Assembly (NCBI GenBank): GCA_019689955.1
Contig: JADGGM010000245.1
Coordinates: 1 to 5,620 of the forward strand
Length of the DNA stretch: 5,620 bases
Reading direction: 5' to 3'
From: Gemmatimonadaceae bacterium
GTDB taxonomy: Bacteria; Gemmatimonadota; Gemmatimonadetes; Gemmatimonadales; Gemmatimonadaceae
Position numbers and translations under genes: made by a program
Shown here: positions 1 through 5,620 of the stretch, piece by piece
Layout: every line of letters starts with the position of its first letter
How positions within the stretch are numbered: position 1 is the first letter of the stretch
Notes under the pieces: generated by a model
The model's database searches: none
What the model was told of the DNA's origin: nothing
The model's input: the letters and a program-made list of their open reading frames with translations, nothing else

Positions 1-4
1 GGAT

Positions 5-25
5 ACCCCGCCGGTCACTCGGGGT
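5..25. repeat. Short inverted repeat at the left edge
   Basis: ACCCCG (5-10) and CGGGGT (20-25) form a perfect 6-bp stem around a 9-nt loop. No T-run follows; instead a C8 run starts at 27. It could be the end of a terminator of an upstream gene, but without the T-tract or the upstream gene this cannot be claimed. Confidence 0.25.
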
Positions 26-71
26 GCCCCCCCCGCGCCCCGTCCGTATAGGAAAGGGCCGCCCGAAGGGA

Positions 72-77
72 TATAAT
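72..77 (+). promoter_or_regulatory. Candidate sigma-70-type -10 box for the dnaE operon
   Basis: A perfect TATAAT sits in an AT-rich island (about 71-89) within otherwise very GC-rich sequence, 135 bases before the dnaE ATG. No good TTGACA-like -35 is visible at 16-18 bp upstream (the bases around 49-54 read TAGGAA), and there is no TG of an extended -10. If used, transcription would begin near 83-86 and give a leader of about 130 nt. The match to the consensus is direct; promoter function is inference. Confidence 0.4.
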
Positions 78-100
78 AAGTAAAAGCTTCAAGGAGTTCG

Positions 101-129
101 CGCCGCCCGGTAAGGACGCCCAGGCGGCG
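101..129 (+). repeat. Hairpin candidate in the dnaE leader
   Basis: CGCCGCC (101-107) pairs perfectly with GGCGGCG (123-129), giving a 7-bp all-GC stem with a 15-nt loop. A short T-run (137-139) and then C8 follow, which is too weak for an ordinary intrinsic terminator. The 5' arm shares bases 106-107 with the longer-range inverted repeat 106-113/184-191, so the two helices would partly exclude each other. GC-rich sequence gives such stems by chance fairly often. Confidence 0.35.
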
Positions 130-191
130 GCCGTCGTTTCCCCCCCCGTTACGGGCGAGCCCGCCGCATACCGGAACGTTCCGTTACCGGG
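106..191 (+). repeat. Long-range inverted repeat framing the dnaE leader
   Basis: CCCGGTAA (106-113) is the exact reverse complement of TTACCGGG (184-191). In RNA this could close a domain of 70 nt that contains a small hairpin, CGGG/CCCG at 152-155/160-163 with a CGAG loop, and the palindrome at 172-183. The outer arm ends 21 bases before the dnaE start codon. Pairing is seen in the sequence; a folded regulatory leader is inference. Confidence 0.3.
172..183. repeat. 12-bp perfect palindrome, possible operator
   Basis: CGGAACGTTCCG is self-complementary over 12 bp and lies 29 bases before the dnaE start codon. Its half-sites GAAC and GTTC recall the LexA box of Gram-positive type, but that box needs a 4-bp spacer between the halves, which is absent here. 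It could be a dimeric repressor site or part of an RNA structure. The heptamer CCGTTAC occurs at 181-187, overlapping the palindrome, and also at 146-152. Confidence 0.35.
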
Positions 192-212
192 GCGCCACCC
201 TCTGTCAGGCTG

Positions 213-3200
213 ATGTCATTCGTTCACCTGCACTGCCACTCCGAGTACTCGCTGCTCGACGGCGCCAACCGGATCGATGACCTCATCGCCCGCGCGCTCG
301 AACTCGAGCAGCCGGCGCTCGCGATCACCGATCACGGCAACCTGCACGCAGCCTGGGAGTTCCAGGAAAAGGCCAAGAAGGCGAAGCTCAAGCCGATCAT
401 CGGGATGGAGGCGTACGTCGCGCCCGGAGACCGCCGCGAGCGCAGCCGCCCGAAGAACGGGGGGAAGCCCTACTACCACCTCGTCCTCCTCGCCCGCGAC
501 CTCACCGGCTACCGCAACCTGGTGAAGCTCTCCTCCCTCGCCTACACCGAGGGGTTCTACACCAAGCCGCGCGTGGACCGCGAGCTCCTCGCCCGCTACA
601 ACGAGGGGATCATCGTCTCCTCCGCCTGTCTCGCCGGGGAGATCGCCACGCACCTCATGGAGGGGCGCTACGAGGAGGCGAAGGCGGTCGCGGAATGGTA
701 CGCCGACGTCTTCAAGGACCGCTACTACCTCGAGGTCCAGGCGCACGATGCGGGGCAGCTCCAGTCGAAGCTCAACGCGGCGGTCTTCAAGCTCGCCGCC
801 GAGACGGGGCTCCCGGTCGTCGCCACCAACGACGCGCACTTCCTCCGCGCCGCGGACCACGACGCGCACGACGTGCTGCTCTGCATCGGACTCGGGAAAG
901 ACCGCAACGAGCCCGATCGCATGCGGTACGACAACGGGCTGTACTTCAAGAGCGCCACGGAGATCGCCGAGCACTTCCCCGACCACCCGGAGGTGCTGGA
1001 GAACACGCTGCGCGTCGCCGATCAGGTGGCGGTCGAGTTCGGGAAGAAGTACCACGTCCCCTCCTTCCCGCTCCCCCCGGGGGTCGAGACCGAGAACGAC
1101 CTGCTGGTCGCGCTCGCCGAGCAGGGGGCGCGCGAGCGCTACGGCGACCCCCTCCCCGACCACGTGCGCCAGCGGCTCGACTACGAGCTGAGCGTCATCA
1201 CGAAGACGGGGTACGCCGGCTACTTCCTCATCGTCGCCGACTTCATCAAGGCGGCGCGCGACCGGGGGATCCCGGTGGGCCCCGGACGCGGCTCGGCCGC
1301 GGGCTCCCTCGTCGCCTACGCGCTCCGCATCACCAACGTCTGCCCGCTCAAGTTCGACCTGCTGTTCGAGCGCTTCCTCAACCCGGAGCGCGTGTCGATG
1401 CCCGACATCGACGTCGACTTCTGCTTCGAGCGGCGCGGCGAGGTGATCGAGTACGTCCGGCAGAAGTACGGCAAGGAAGCGGTCGGGCAGATCATCACCT
1501 TCGGGACCATGAAGTCGCGTGCGGTGGTGAAGGACGTCGGGCGCGTCCTGGGCTTCACGCCGCAGGAGACCGATCAGCTCGCGAAGCTCATCCCGAACCA
1601 GCCGAACTTCTCCCTCACGGTCAAGGAAGCCACCGAGCAGATCGCCGAGGTCAAGCAGCTCTACCGGAACGACGAGCGCTATCGCCAGCTCCTGGACTAC
1701 GCGATCGCGCTCGAGGGGCTCTCCCGGCACGCGGGGGTCCACGCCGCGGGCGTCGTCATCGCCCCGGGGCCGCTCGACGACTACGTCCCGATCTGCACCC
1801 AGGCCACCAAGGGCGCCGGCGGCGCGGCCGGGGACGACGAGACGATCGTCGTCACGCAGTACGACATGACGTACCTCGAGAAGGCCGGGATGCTCAAGAT
1901 GGACTTCCTCGGCCTCACCACCCTCACCGTCATCCACGACGCGCTCGCCATGATCGCGCAGCGGACCGGGACGACGGTGGACCTCGACCAGCTCCCCCTC
2001 GACGACCCCGAGACCTACCGTCTCCTCCGCACCGGCCGCACCGCCGGCGTGTTCCAGTTCGAGTCCGCGCTCGCCACCGACATGCTGCGCAGCATGCGCT
2101 GCGACCGGTTCGACGACCTCGTGGCCTCGAACGCCCTCATGCGCCCCGGCCCGCTCGACGCCGGGATGCACCGCGTCTTCATCCACCGCAAGCGCGGCGA
2201 GGAGCCGGTCACCTACGCGCTCCCCGAGCTGGAACCGGTGCTGGAGTCGACGTACGGCGTGATCACCTATCAGGAGCAGGTGATGCGGATCGCGCAGATC
2301 CTCGCCGGGATCTCGCTCGCCGAAGCCGACGTGCTCCGCAAGGCGGTAGGGAAGAAGGACGCCGAGCTGATTCGCCAGGAGCTCGGGAAGTTCATCGAGA
2401 AGAGCGTCGCGCGCGGGTACGACCGCCGCATCATCGAGGACCTCGCGGGGCAGATCGAGACCTTCGGGCGGTACGGCTTCAACAAGTCGCACTCCGTCGC
2501 GTACTCGGTCATCTCGTACCAGACGGCGTGGCTCAAGGCGCACCACCCCGCCGAGTTCATGGCGGCGCTCCTCTCCTCGCAGATCGGCGACACCGACTCG
2601 GTGGTGAAGTACATCAACGAGGCGCGCGAGATGGGGATCGAGGTCCTCCCGCCGGACGTGAACGAGTCGGGGTACAAGTTCACGGTCGTGGGGGAGAAGC
2701 GCGTGCGGTTCGGCCTCGGCGCGATCCGCAACGTGGGGCGCGGCGCGATCGACTCGATCCTCGCCGCGCGCGCCGAACGCCCCTTCACCTCGCTGTTCGA
2801 CTTCTGCGAGCGGGTGGACCTCCGCGCGTGCAACAAGCGCGTCTTCGAGGCGCTCATCGCCTCCGGCGCGCTGGACGGCCTCGGCGGACACCGCGCCCAG
2901 TACCTCGCGGCGCTCGACACCGCCCTCCACGAGGCCGCGCTCAAGCAGGAGGAGGCCGCGAGCGGCCAGGGCTCCCTCTTCGGCGACCCCGCCGGCGACG
3001 CCGCCGGGAACGGCGCCCGCGCGCACGTGGCCCACACCCTCCCCAACGTGCCCCCGTGGAGCGACTCCGAGCGCCTGGCCAAGGAAAAGGAGATCCTCGG
3101 CTTCTACATCTCAGGGCACCCCCTGGAACCCTACCGCACCGAGGTCGAGCTGTTCGCCTCGCACACCGTCTCGCAGCTCGGCGCCTGGACCGACCAGCCC

Positions 3201-3713
3201 ATCGCCCTCGGCGTCGTCATCACCGCCATCAAGCGGCAGATCAGCAAGCGGAGCGGGGCCGAGTTCGCCCGGTTGACAGTCGAGGATTTTTCGGGATCTT
3301 CCGAGGTGCTGGTGTTCCCCGAGGCCTGGACCCTCCTCGCCGACCGGCTCAAGCCCGACGTCCCGGTCCTGCTCAAGGGGGGGTACTCCAAGCGCGACCA
3401 GGACGCGGAAAACCCCACGTTCATCGTGGAGTCGGTCACCCCGTTCGCGGAGCTGCGCGCCCTGGGGAACGTGGCGGTGTCGATCCAGCTCACGGCAGGG
3501 GACGGGCTCTCCCCCGCCGTGCTGCACGACGTCCGGGAGACGATCGAGGCCCACGCCGGATCGGCCCCGCTCGAGCTCAAGTGGAGCGACGGAAACGGCA
3601 CCAGTGCACGGCTGCGGTCCCGCAGCCTCAAGATCGCAGTGACCAACGCTGCCCTCAACGATTTGCGAGCGCTGCTCGGGAACGACCGGGTCCGCCTCGT
3701 ACGCGGGAGTTGA
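213..3713 (+). CDS. dnaE: DNA polymerase III subunit alpha (replicative polymerase, DnaE1 type)
   Basis: Catalytic subunit of the chromosomal replicase; extends primers 5' to 3' at the fork, held by the beta clamp. At 1166 aa it is full length for the family. Order: PHP domain (about 5-280; HLHCHS at 5-10, TDHGN at 39-43, NDAH at 206-209), polymerase core ([10 protein letters not shown] 356-365; PDIDVDF 397-403 giving catalytic D398 and D400; KMDFLGL with third aspartate D564; [10 protein letters not shown] from 680; [10 protein letters not shown] from 756), helix-hairpin-helix region (about 832-905), clamp-binding motif QGSLF 919-923, GFYISGHPL 963-971, OB fold from about 996, and a C-terminal domain. 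All nine PHP metal-site positions are intact, so intrinsic proofreading is plausible. The ATG at 213 puts FVHLH at the usual N-terminus; its Shine-Dalgarno is weak (AGG at 207-209, only 3 nt away). The TGA stop is 1 nt before accA. DnaE2 is unlikely given the tail, clamp motif and operon. Confidence 0.97.
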   Translation: MSFVHLHCHSEYSLLDGANRIDDLIARALELEQPALAITDHGNLHAAWEFQEKAKKAKLKPIIGMEAYVAPGDRRERSRPKNGGKPYYHLVLLARDLTGYRNLVKLSSLAYTEGFYTKPRVDRELLARYNEGIIVSSACLAGEIATHLMEGRYEEAKAVAEWYADVFKDRYYLEVQAHDAGQLQSKLNAAVFKLAAETGLPVVATNDAHFLRAADHDAHDVLLCIGLGKDRNEPDRMRYDNGLYFKSATEIAEHFPDHPEVLENTLRVADQVAVEFGKKYHVPSFPLPPGVETENDLLVALAEQGARERYGDPLPDHVRQRLDYELSVITKTGYAGYFLIVADFIKAARDRGIPVGPGRGSAAGSLVAYALRITNVCPLKFDLLFERFLNPERVSMPDIDVDFCFERRGEVIEYVRQKYGKEAVGQIITFGTMKSRAVVKDVGRVLGFTPQETDQLAKLIPNQPNFSLTVKEATEQIAEVKQLYRNDERYRQLLDYAIALEGLSRHAGVHAAGVVIAPGPLDDYVPICTQATKGAGGAAGDDETIVVTQYDMTYLEKAGMLKMDFLGLTTLTVIHDALAMIAQRTGTTVDLDQLPLDDPETYRLLRTGRTAGVFQFESALATDMLRSMRCDRFDDLVASNALMRPGPLDAGMHRVFIHRKRGEEPVTYALPELEPVLESTYGVITYQEQVMRIAQILAGISLAEADVLRKAVGKKDAELIRQELGKFIEKSVARGYDRRIIEDLAGQIETFGRYGFNKSHSVAYSVISYQTAWLKAHHPAEFMAALLSSQIGDTDSVVKYINEAREMGIEVLPPDVNESGYKFTVVGEKRVRFGLGAIRNVGRGAIDSILAARAERPFTSLFDFCERVDLRACNKRVFEALIASGALDGLGGHRAQYLAALDTALHEAALKQEEAASGQGSLFGDPAGDAAGNGARAHVAHTLPNVPPWSDSERLAKEKEILGFYISGHPLEPYRTEVELFASHTVSQLGAWTDQPIALGVVITAIKRQISKRSGAEFARLTVEDFSGSSEVLVFPEAWTLLADRLKPDVPVLLKGGYSKRDQDAENPTFIVESVTPFAELRALGNVAVSIQLTAGDGLSPAVLHDVRETIEAHAGSAPLELKWSDGNGTSARLRSRSLKIAVTNAALNDLRALLGNDRVRLVRGS
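3610..3627 (+). repeat. Perfect hairpin inside the 3' end of dnaE
   Basis: GGCTGCG (3610-3616) pairs with CGCAGCC (3621-3627) around a GTCC loop, a 7-bp stem in the last 105 bases of dnaE, ahead of accA. No T-run follows, so it is not an intrinsic terminator. It may be chance within coding sequence, or an RNA stability or processing element between dnaE and accA. Confidence 0.3.
3705..3709 (+). promoter_or_regulatory. Ribosome binding site of accA
   Basis: GGGAG lies within the last codons of dnaE and ends 5 nt before the ATG at 3715. It supports this start over the in-frame ATG at 3733, which has no comparable upstream signal. Its position in dnaE, with stop and start 1 nt apart, suggests translational coupling. 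Confidence 0.65.
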
Positions 3714-3714
3714 C

Positions 3715-4683
3715 ATGGCAAGCTCGACCACAATGGAGTTCGAGAAGCCGATCGCGGAGCTGGAGCGGCAGATCGATGAGCTCAAGAAGACCGCCGGCAA
3801 GCGGCAGCTCAGCGTCTCCGACGAGATTGCCCCGCTCGAGCGCAAGCTGGATGCGCTGCGCGCGGAGGTCTACAAGAACCTCACCCCCCTCCAGCGCGTG
3901 CAGGTGGCGCGGAACAACAAGCGCCCCTTCACGCTCGACTACATCCAGCTCGCCTTCACCGATTTCATCGAGCTGCACGGGGACCGGCTCTACGCCGAGG
4001 ACGCGGCGATCGTCGGCGGGTGGGCGCGGCTGGACGGGGAGACCGTCATGGTCATCGGCCACCAGCGCGGGCGCGACACGAAGGAGAACCTGAAGCGGAA
4101 CTTCGGCATGCCGCACCCCGAGGGGTACCGCAAGGCGCTCCGCCTCATGAAGCTGGCCGAGAAGTTCCACGTCCCGGTCCTCACCTTCATCGATACGCCC
4201 GGCGCATGGGCCGGGCTGGGCGCCGAGGAGCGGGGCCAGTCCGAGGCGATCGCGCGCAACCTGTTCGAGATGAGCCGCCTCGAGGTCCCGATCATCGCCA
4301 CCGTGATCGGCGAGGGGGGCTCGGGGGGCGCGCTGGCGCTGGGCGTTGCCGACCGCGTGCTCATGCTCGAGAACGCGGTGTACTCGGTGATCACGGTCGA
4401 AGGGTGCGCGGCGATCCTGTGGAAGGACGGGAAGAGCCCCGAGATGAAGGAGCGGGCCGCGAGCGCGCTCCGCATCACCGCGCAGGACCTGCTCGAGCTC
4501 GGCGTGATCGACGAGATCATCCCCGAGCCCGTGGGTGGCGCGCACTCGAACCGCGAGGCCGCCGCGCAGGCGGTGCACGAGGCGCTCGTGCGCACGCTCG
4601 ACGACCTGCGGCGCTACAAGCCGGACAAGCTCGTCCGCCGGCGCCGCGAGAAGTACCTGGCCATGGGCCAATTCGCGGAGTAG
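3715..4683 (+). CDS. accA: Acetyl-CoA carboxylase, carboxyltransferase subunit alpha
   Basis: Cytoplasmic. With AccD it moves the carboxyl group from carboxybiotin on AccB to acetyl-CoA, giving malonyl-CoA, the committed step of fatty-acid synthesis. The 322 aa match the usual 315-325. Visible motifs: FEKPIAELE (9-17) starting the helical N-terminal part; RPFTLDYI and [19 protein letters not shown] from 114 and [37 protein letters not shown] from 158; [10 protein letters not shown] from 199, the glycine-rich crotonase-fold segment for oxyanion stabilisation; EGCAAILWK from 229; [10 protein letters not shown]. The AccD zinc finger is absent, as expected for a separate alpha subunit. The usual GAYPG stretch reads GAWAG, a mild substitution. 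ATG 3715 is chosen for its GGGAG site; ATG 3733 (Met7) would also keep all conserved sequence. accD, accB and accC are not in the window. Confidence 0.97.
   Translation: MASSTTMEFEKPIAELERQIDELKKTAGKRQLSVSDEIAPLERKLDALRAEVYKNLTPLQRVQVARNNKRPFTLDYIQLAFTDFIELHGDRLYAEDAAIVGGWARLDGETVMVIGHQRGRDTKENLKRNFGMPHPEGYRKALRLMKLAEKFHVPVLTFIDTPGAWAGLGAEERGQSEAIARNLFEMSRLEVPIIATVIGEGGSGGALALGVADRVLMLENAVYSVITVEGCAAILWKDGKSPEMKERAASALRITAQDLLELGVIDEIIPEPVGGAHSNREAAAQAVHEALVRTLDDLRRYKPDKLVRRRREKYLAMGQFAE
4677..4680 (+). promoter_or_regulatory. Ribosome binding site of the PSP1-domain gene
   Basis: GGAG at the very end of accA, 5 nt before GTG at 4686. It decides the GTG start: the next in-frame ATG (4977) would remove the conserved N-terminal strand and the cysteine cluster. 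Overlap with the accA end suggests coupled translation. Confidence 0.6.
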
Positions 4684-4685
4684 CT

Positions 4686-5620
4686 GTGGCGCATCTCGTC
4701 GAAGTCGCGTTCAAGGGGAACCGCCGCGAGTTCTTCCTGTGGCACGGAGAGGAGCCCCTGCCGCTGCACGCCGCCGTCATCGTGGAGGCGGACCGCGGCG
4801 AGGACCTGGGGCGCGTGCACAGCGCGGGGGAGCGCGCGGTGCTCCGGTGCAACGGCTGCTCGCACGGCTGCGGGAGCGAGCCCCCGCGCCACCGCGTGCT
4901 CCGCCGCGCCACGCGCGACGACGAGCGCCGCGCCGCCGAGCTCCGCGCCCAGGACGAGGACGCGCGCCGCCGCGCCATGGAGCGCGTCAAGGCGCACGGC
5001 CTCGTCATGAAGGTCTCCGACGCCGAGTGGCAATGGGACCGGAAGAAGCTCACCTTCTATTTCACCGCCGAGAAGCGCGTCGACTTCCGCGCCCTCGTGC
5101 GCGACCTCGCGTCGACCTTCCGCACGCGGATCGAGCTCAAACAGATCGGCGTGCGCGACGAAGCCAAGCGGCTGAGCGGGATCGGACGGTGCGGGCGCGA
5201 GTACTGTTCCGCCTCGTGGCTCCCCGAGCTGCGCCCGGTGAACCTGCAGGTGGCGAAGGACCAGCGGCTCTCCCTCAACCCGTCGCAGATCTCCGGCGCG
5301 TGCGGGCGCCTCATGTGCTGCCTGCGCTACGAGCACGAGTTCTACGTGCAGAGCCGGAAGCGTTTCCCCAAAGAGGGGAAGATCCTCGTCACGTCGCGCG
5401 GCGAGGAGAAGGTCGTCGCCAACGACATCTTCAACGACCGCGTCACCCTGCGGACCGCCGACGGCGACACGCGCGTGGTCCCGCTCGCCGAGCTCAAGGC
5501 GGAGCTGGAGCGCCGCGCCGGCGGCCCCCTCGCCGGCGAGCGCGAGGAGGAGAGCGCCGCGCCCACCCCTTCGGCGGACGAGGGGGACGACGTGCTGCTC
5601 GACGAGGAGCGCACCAGCTC
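4686..5620 (+). CDS. ricT: PSP1-domain protein, RicT (YaaT)-like, 3' end cut off by window
   Basis: RicT of Bacillus subtilis works with RicA and RicF in an iron-sulfur complex that steers RNase Y-dependent mRNA processing; the role here is inferred from homology. 311 codons are present without a stop, already longer than RicT (about 275 aa). Seen: N-terminal strand VAHLVEVAFKG; cysteine cluster C55, C58, C62; an Arg/Glu-rich helical stretch (about 73-104); the PSP1 core with FYFTAEKRVDFRALVRDL from 124, TRIELKQIGVRDEAKRL from 147, GRCGREYC 167-174, SLNPSQISGACGRLMCCLRYE from 196; a beta-rich segment to about 265; then an acidic tail (EREEES, DEGDD, DEE) running off the edge. Five core cysteines remain (C169, C174, C206, C211, C212); the position after C174 is Ser175, where RicT has Cys. 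GTG start, 2 nt after the accA stop. Family call is firm; RNase Y partnership is uncertain. Confidence 0.9.
   Translation, partial: MAHLVEVAFKGNRREFFLWHGEEPLPLHAAVIVEADRGEDLGRVHSAGERAVLRCNGCSHGCGSEPPRHRVLRRATRDDERRAAELRAQDEDARRRAMERVKAHGLVMKVSDAEWQWDRKKLTFYFTAEKRVDFRALVRDLASTFRTRIELKQIGVRDEAKRLSGIGRCGREYCSASWLPELRPVNLQVAKDQRLSLNPSQISGACGRLMCCLRYEHEFYVQSRKRFPKEGKILVTSRGEEKVVANDIFNDRVTLRTADGDTRVVPLAELKAELERRAGGPLAGEREEESAAPTPSADEGDDVLLDEERTS

Larger units (their letters stand above)
1..212. other. Non-coding leader/intergenic region upstream of dnaE
   Basis: No convincing gene is seen here. All three forward frames meet stops early (TAG at 49-51 in frame 1, TAA at 74-76 in frame 2, TAA at 81-83 in frame 3), so at most the last few codons of an upstream gene could lie at the left edge. 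The region holds an AT-rich island with TATAAT at 72-77, C8 runs at 27-34 and 140-147, a 12-bp palindrome at 172-183 and inverted repeats at 5-25, 101-129 and 106-191. The AAGGAG at 91-96 looks like a ribosome binding site but no ATG, GTG or TTG follows at useful distance. The most likely reading is the dnaE promoter plus a structured 5' leader. This is inference from position and composition. Confidence 0.6.

Noticed and set aside
91..96. AAGGAG as ribosome binding site of a small leader peptide
   Set aside because: No ATG, GTG or TTG lies 5-10 nt downstream (the following bases are TTCGCGCCGCC), so no leader ORF can be supported.
123..147. Intrinsic terminator in the leader
   Set aside because: Only three T residues follow the GC-rich stem and then eight C; this is not a typical terminator T-tract.
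172..183. LexA/SOS box
   Set aside because: The GAAC and GTTC halves are adjacent; the Gram-positive-type LexA site needs four bases between them.
216..3035. 939-codon open frame on the - strand, antisense to dnaE
   Set aside because: It lies opposite dnaE, a certain gene, and its translation is dominated by Val, Glu, Arg and Leu with no family motif. Long antisense open frames are expected where third positions are almost always G or C.
695..4093. 1132-codon + strand frame overlapping dnaE and accA
   Set aside because: The product is Arg/Pro/Ala-rich low complexity without domains and runs through the dnaE-accA junction; it is a frame shadow of GC-rich coding sequence.
3655..4671. 338-codon - strand frame opposite accA
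   Set aside because: Antisense shadow of a well-supported gene; composition biased to Arg, Leu, Asp and Val, no recognisable motif.
4614..5336. 240-codon - strand frame opposite the RicT-like gene
   Set aside because: The + strand frame shows the clear PSP1/RicT signature throughout, so the reverse frame is a shadow.

Overview
The window is a GC-rich (by eye roughly two-thirds G+C or more, with G/C at almost every third codon position) bacterial segment. It carries three genes on the + strand in one tight, operon-like array: dnaE (replicative DNA polymerase III alpha subunit, 213-3713), accA (acetyl-CoA carboxylase carboxyltransferase alpha subunit, 3715-4683) and a PSP1-domain/RicT-like gene (4686 to the window edge, 3' end missing). 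The gaps between genes are 1 and 2 bases. The second and third genes have Shine-Dalgarno sequences lying inside or at the end of the gene before them, so co-transcription and probably translational coupling are likely. No mobile element, tRNA, rRNA or CRISPR array was seen.

Taxon: the order dnaE-accA-PSP1 with this base composition fits Gemmatimonadota or a similar high-GC, Gram-negative-type phylum. This is inference from gene order and composition only. dnaE-accA adjacency also occurs in gammaproteobacteria, but the RicT-like gene argues against those.

Region 1-212 is non-coding leader or intergenic sequence. It holds an AT-rich island with a perfect TATAAT (72-77), two runs of eight C (27-34 and 140-147), a 12-bp perfect palindrome (172-183) and several inverted repeats that could fold in the 5' leader of dnaE. 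Two of the repeats share bases, so they could form alternative structures. Region 213-3713 is a full-length DnaE with PHP, polymerase, helix-hairpin-helix, clamp-binding and OB regions all recognisable. All nine PHP metal-site residues are present, which suggests a polymerase with its own proofreading exonuclease. Region 3715-4683 is a full-length AccA. Region 4686-5620 is a RicT-like protein with an extra N-terminal cysteine cluster and one conserved cysteine changed to serine.

Working together: the array links chromosome replication (DnaE), the committed step of fatty-acid synthesis (AccA, which needs AccD, AccB and AccC encoded elsewhere) and probably RNA processing (the RicT family). This would tie growth-related functions to one transcript. 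The genes are mostly ordinary housekeeping genes. The most interesting points are the modified cysteine pattern of the PSP1 protein, its recurrent association with DNA polymerase III genes, the intact PHP site of DnaE, and the structured dnaE leader.
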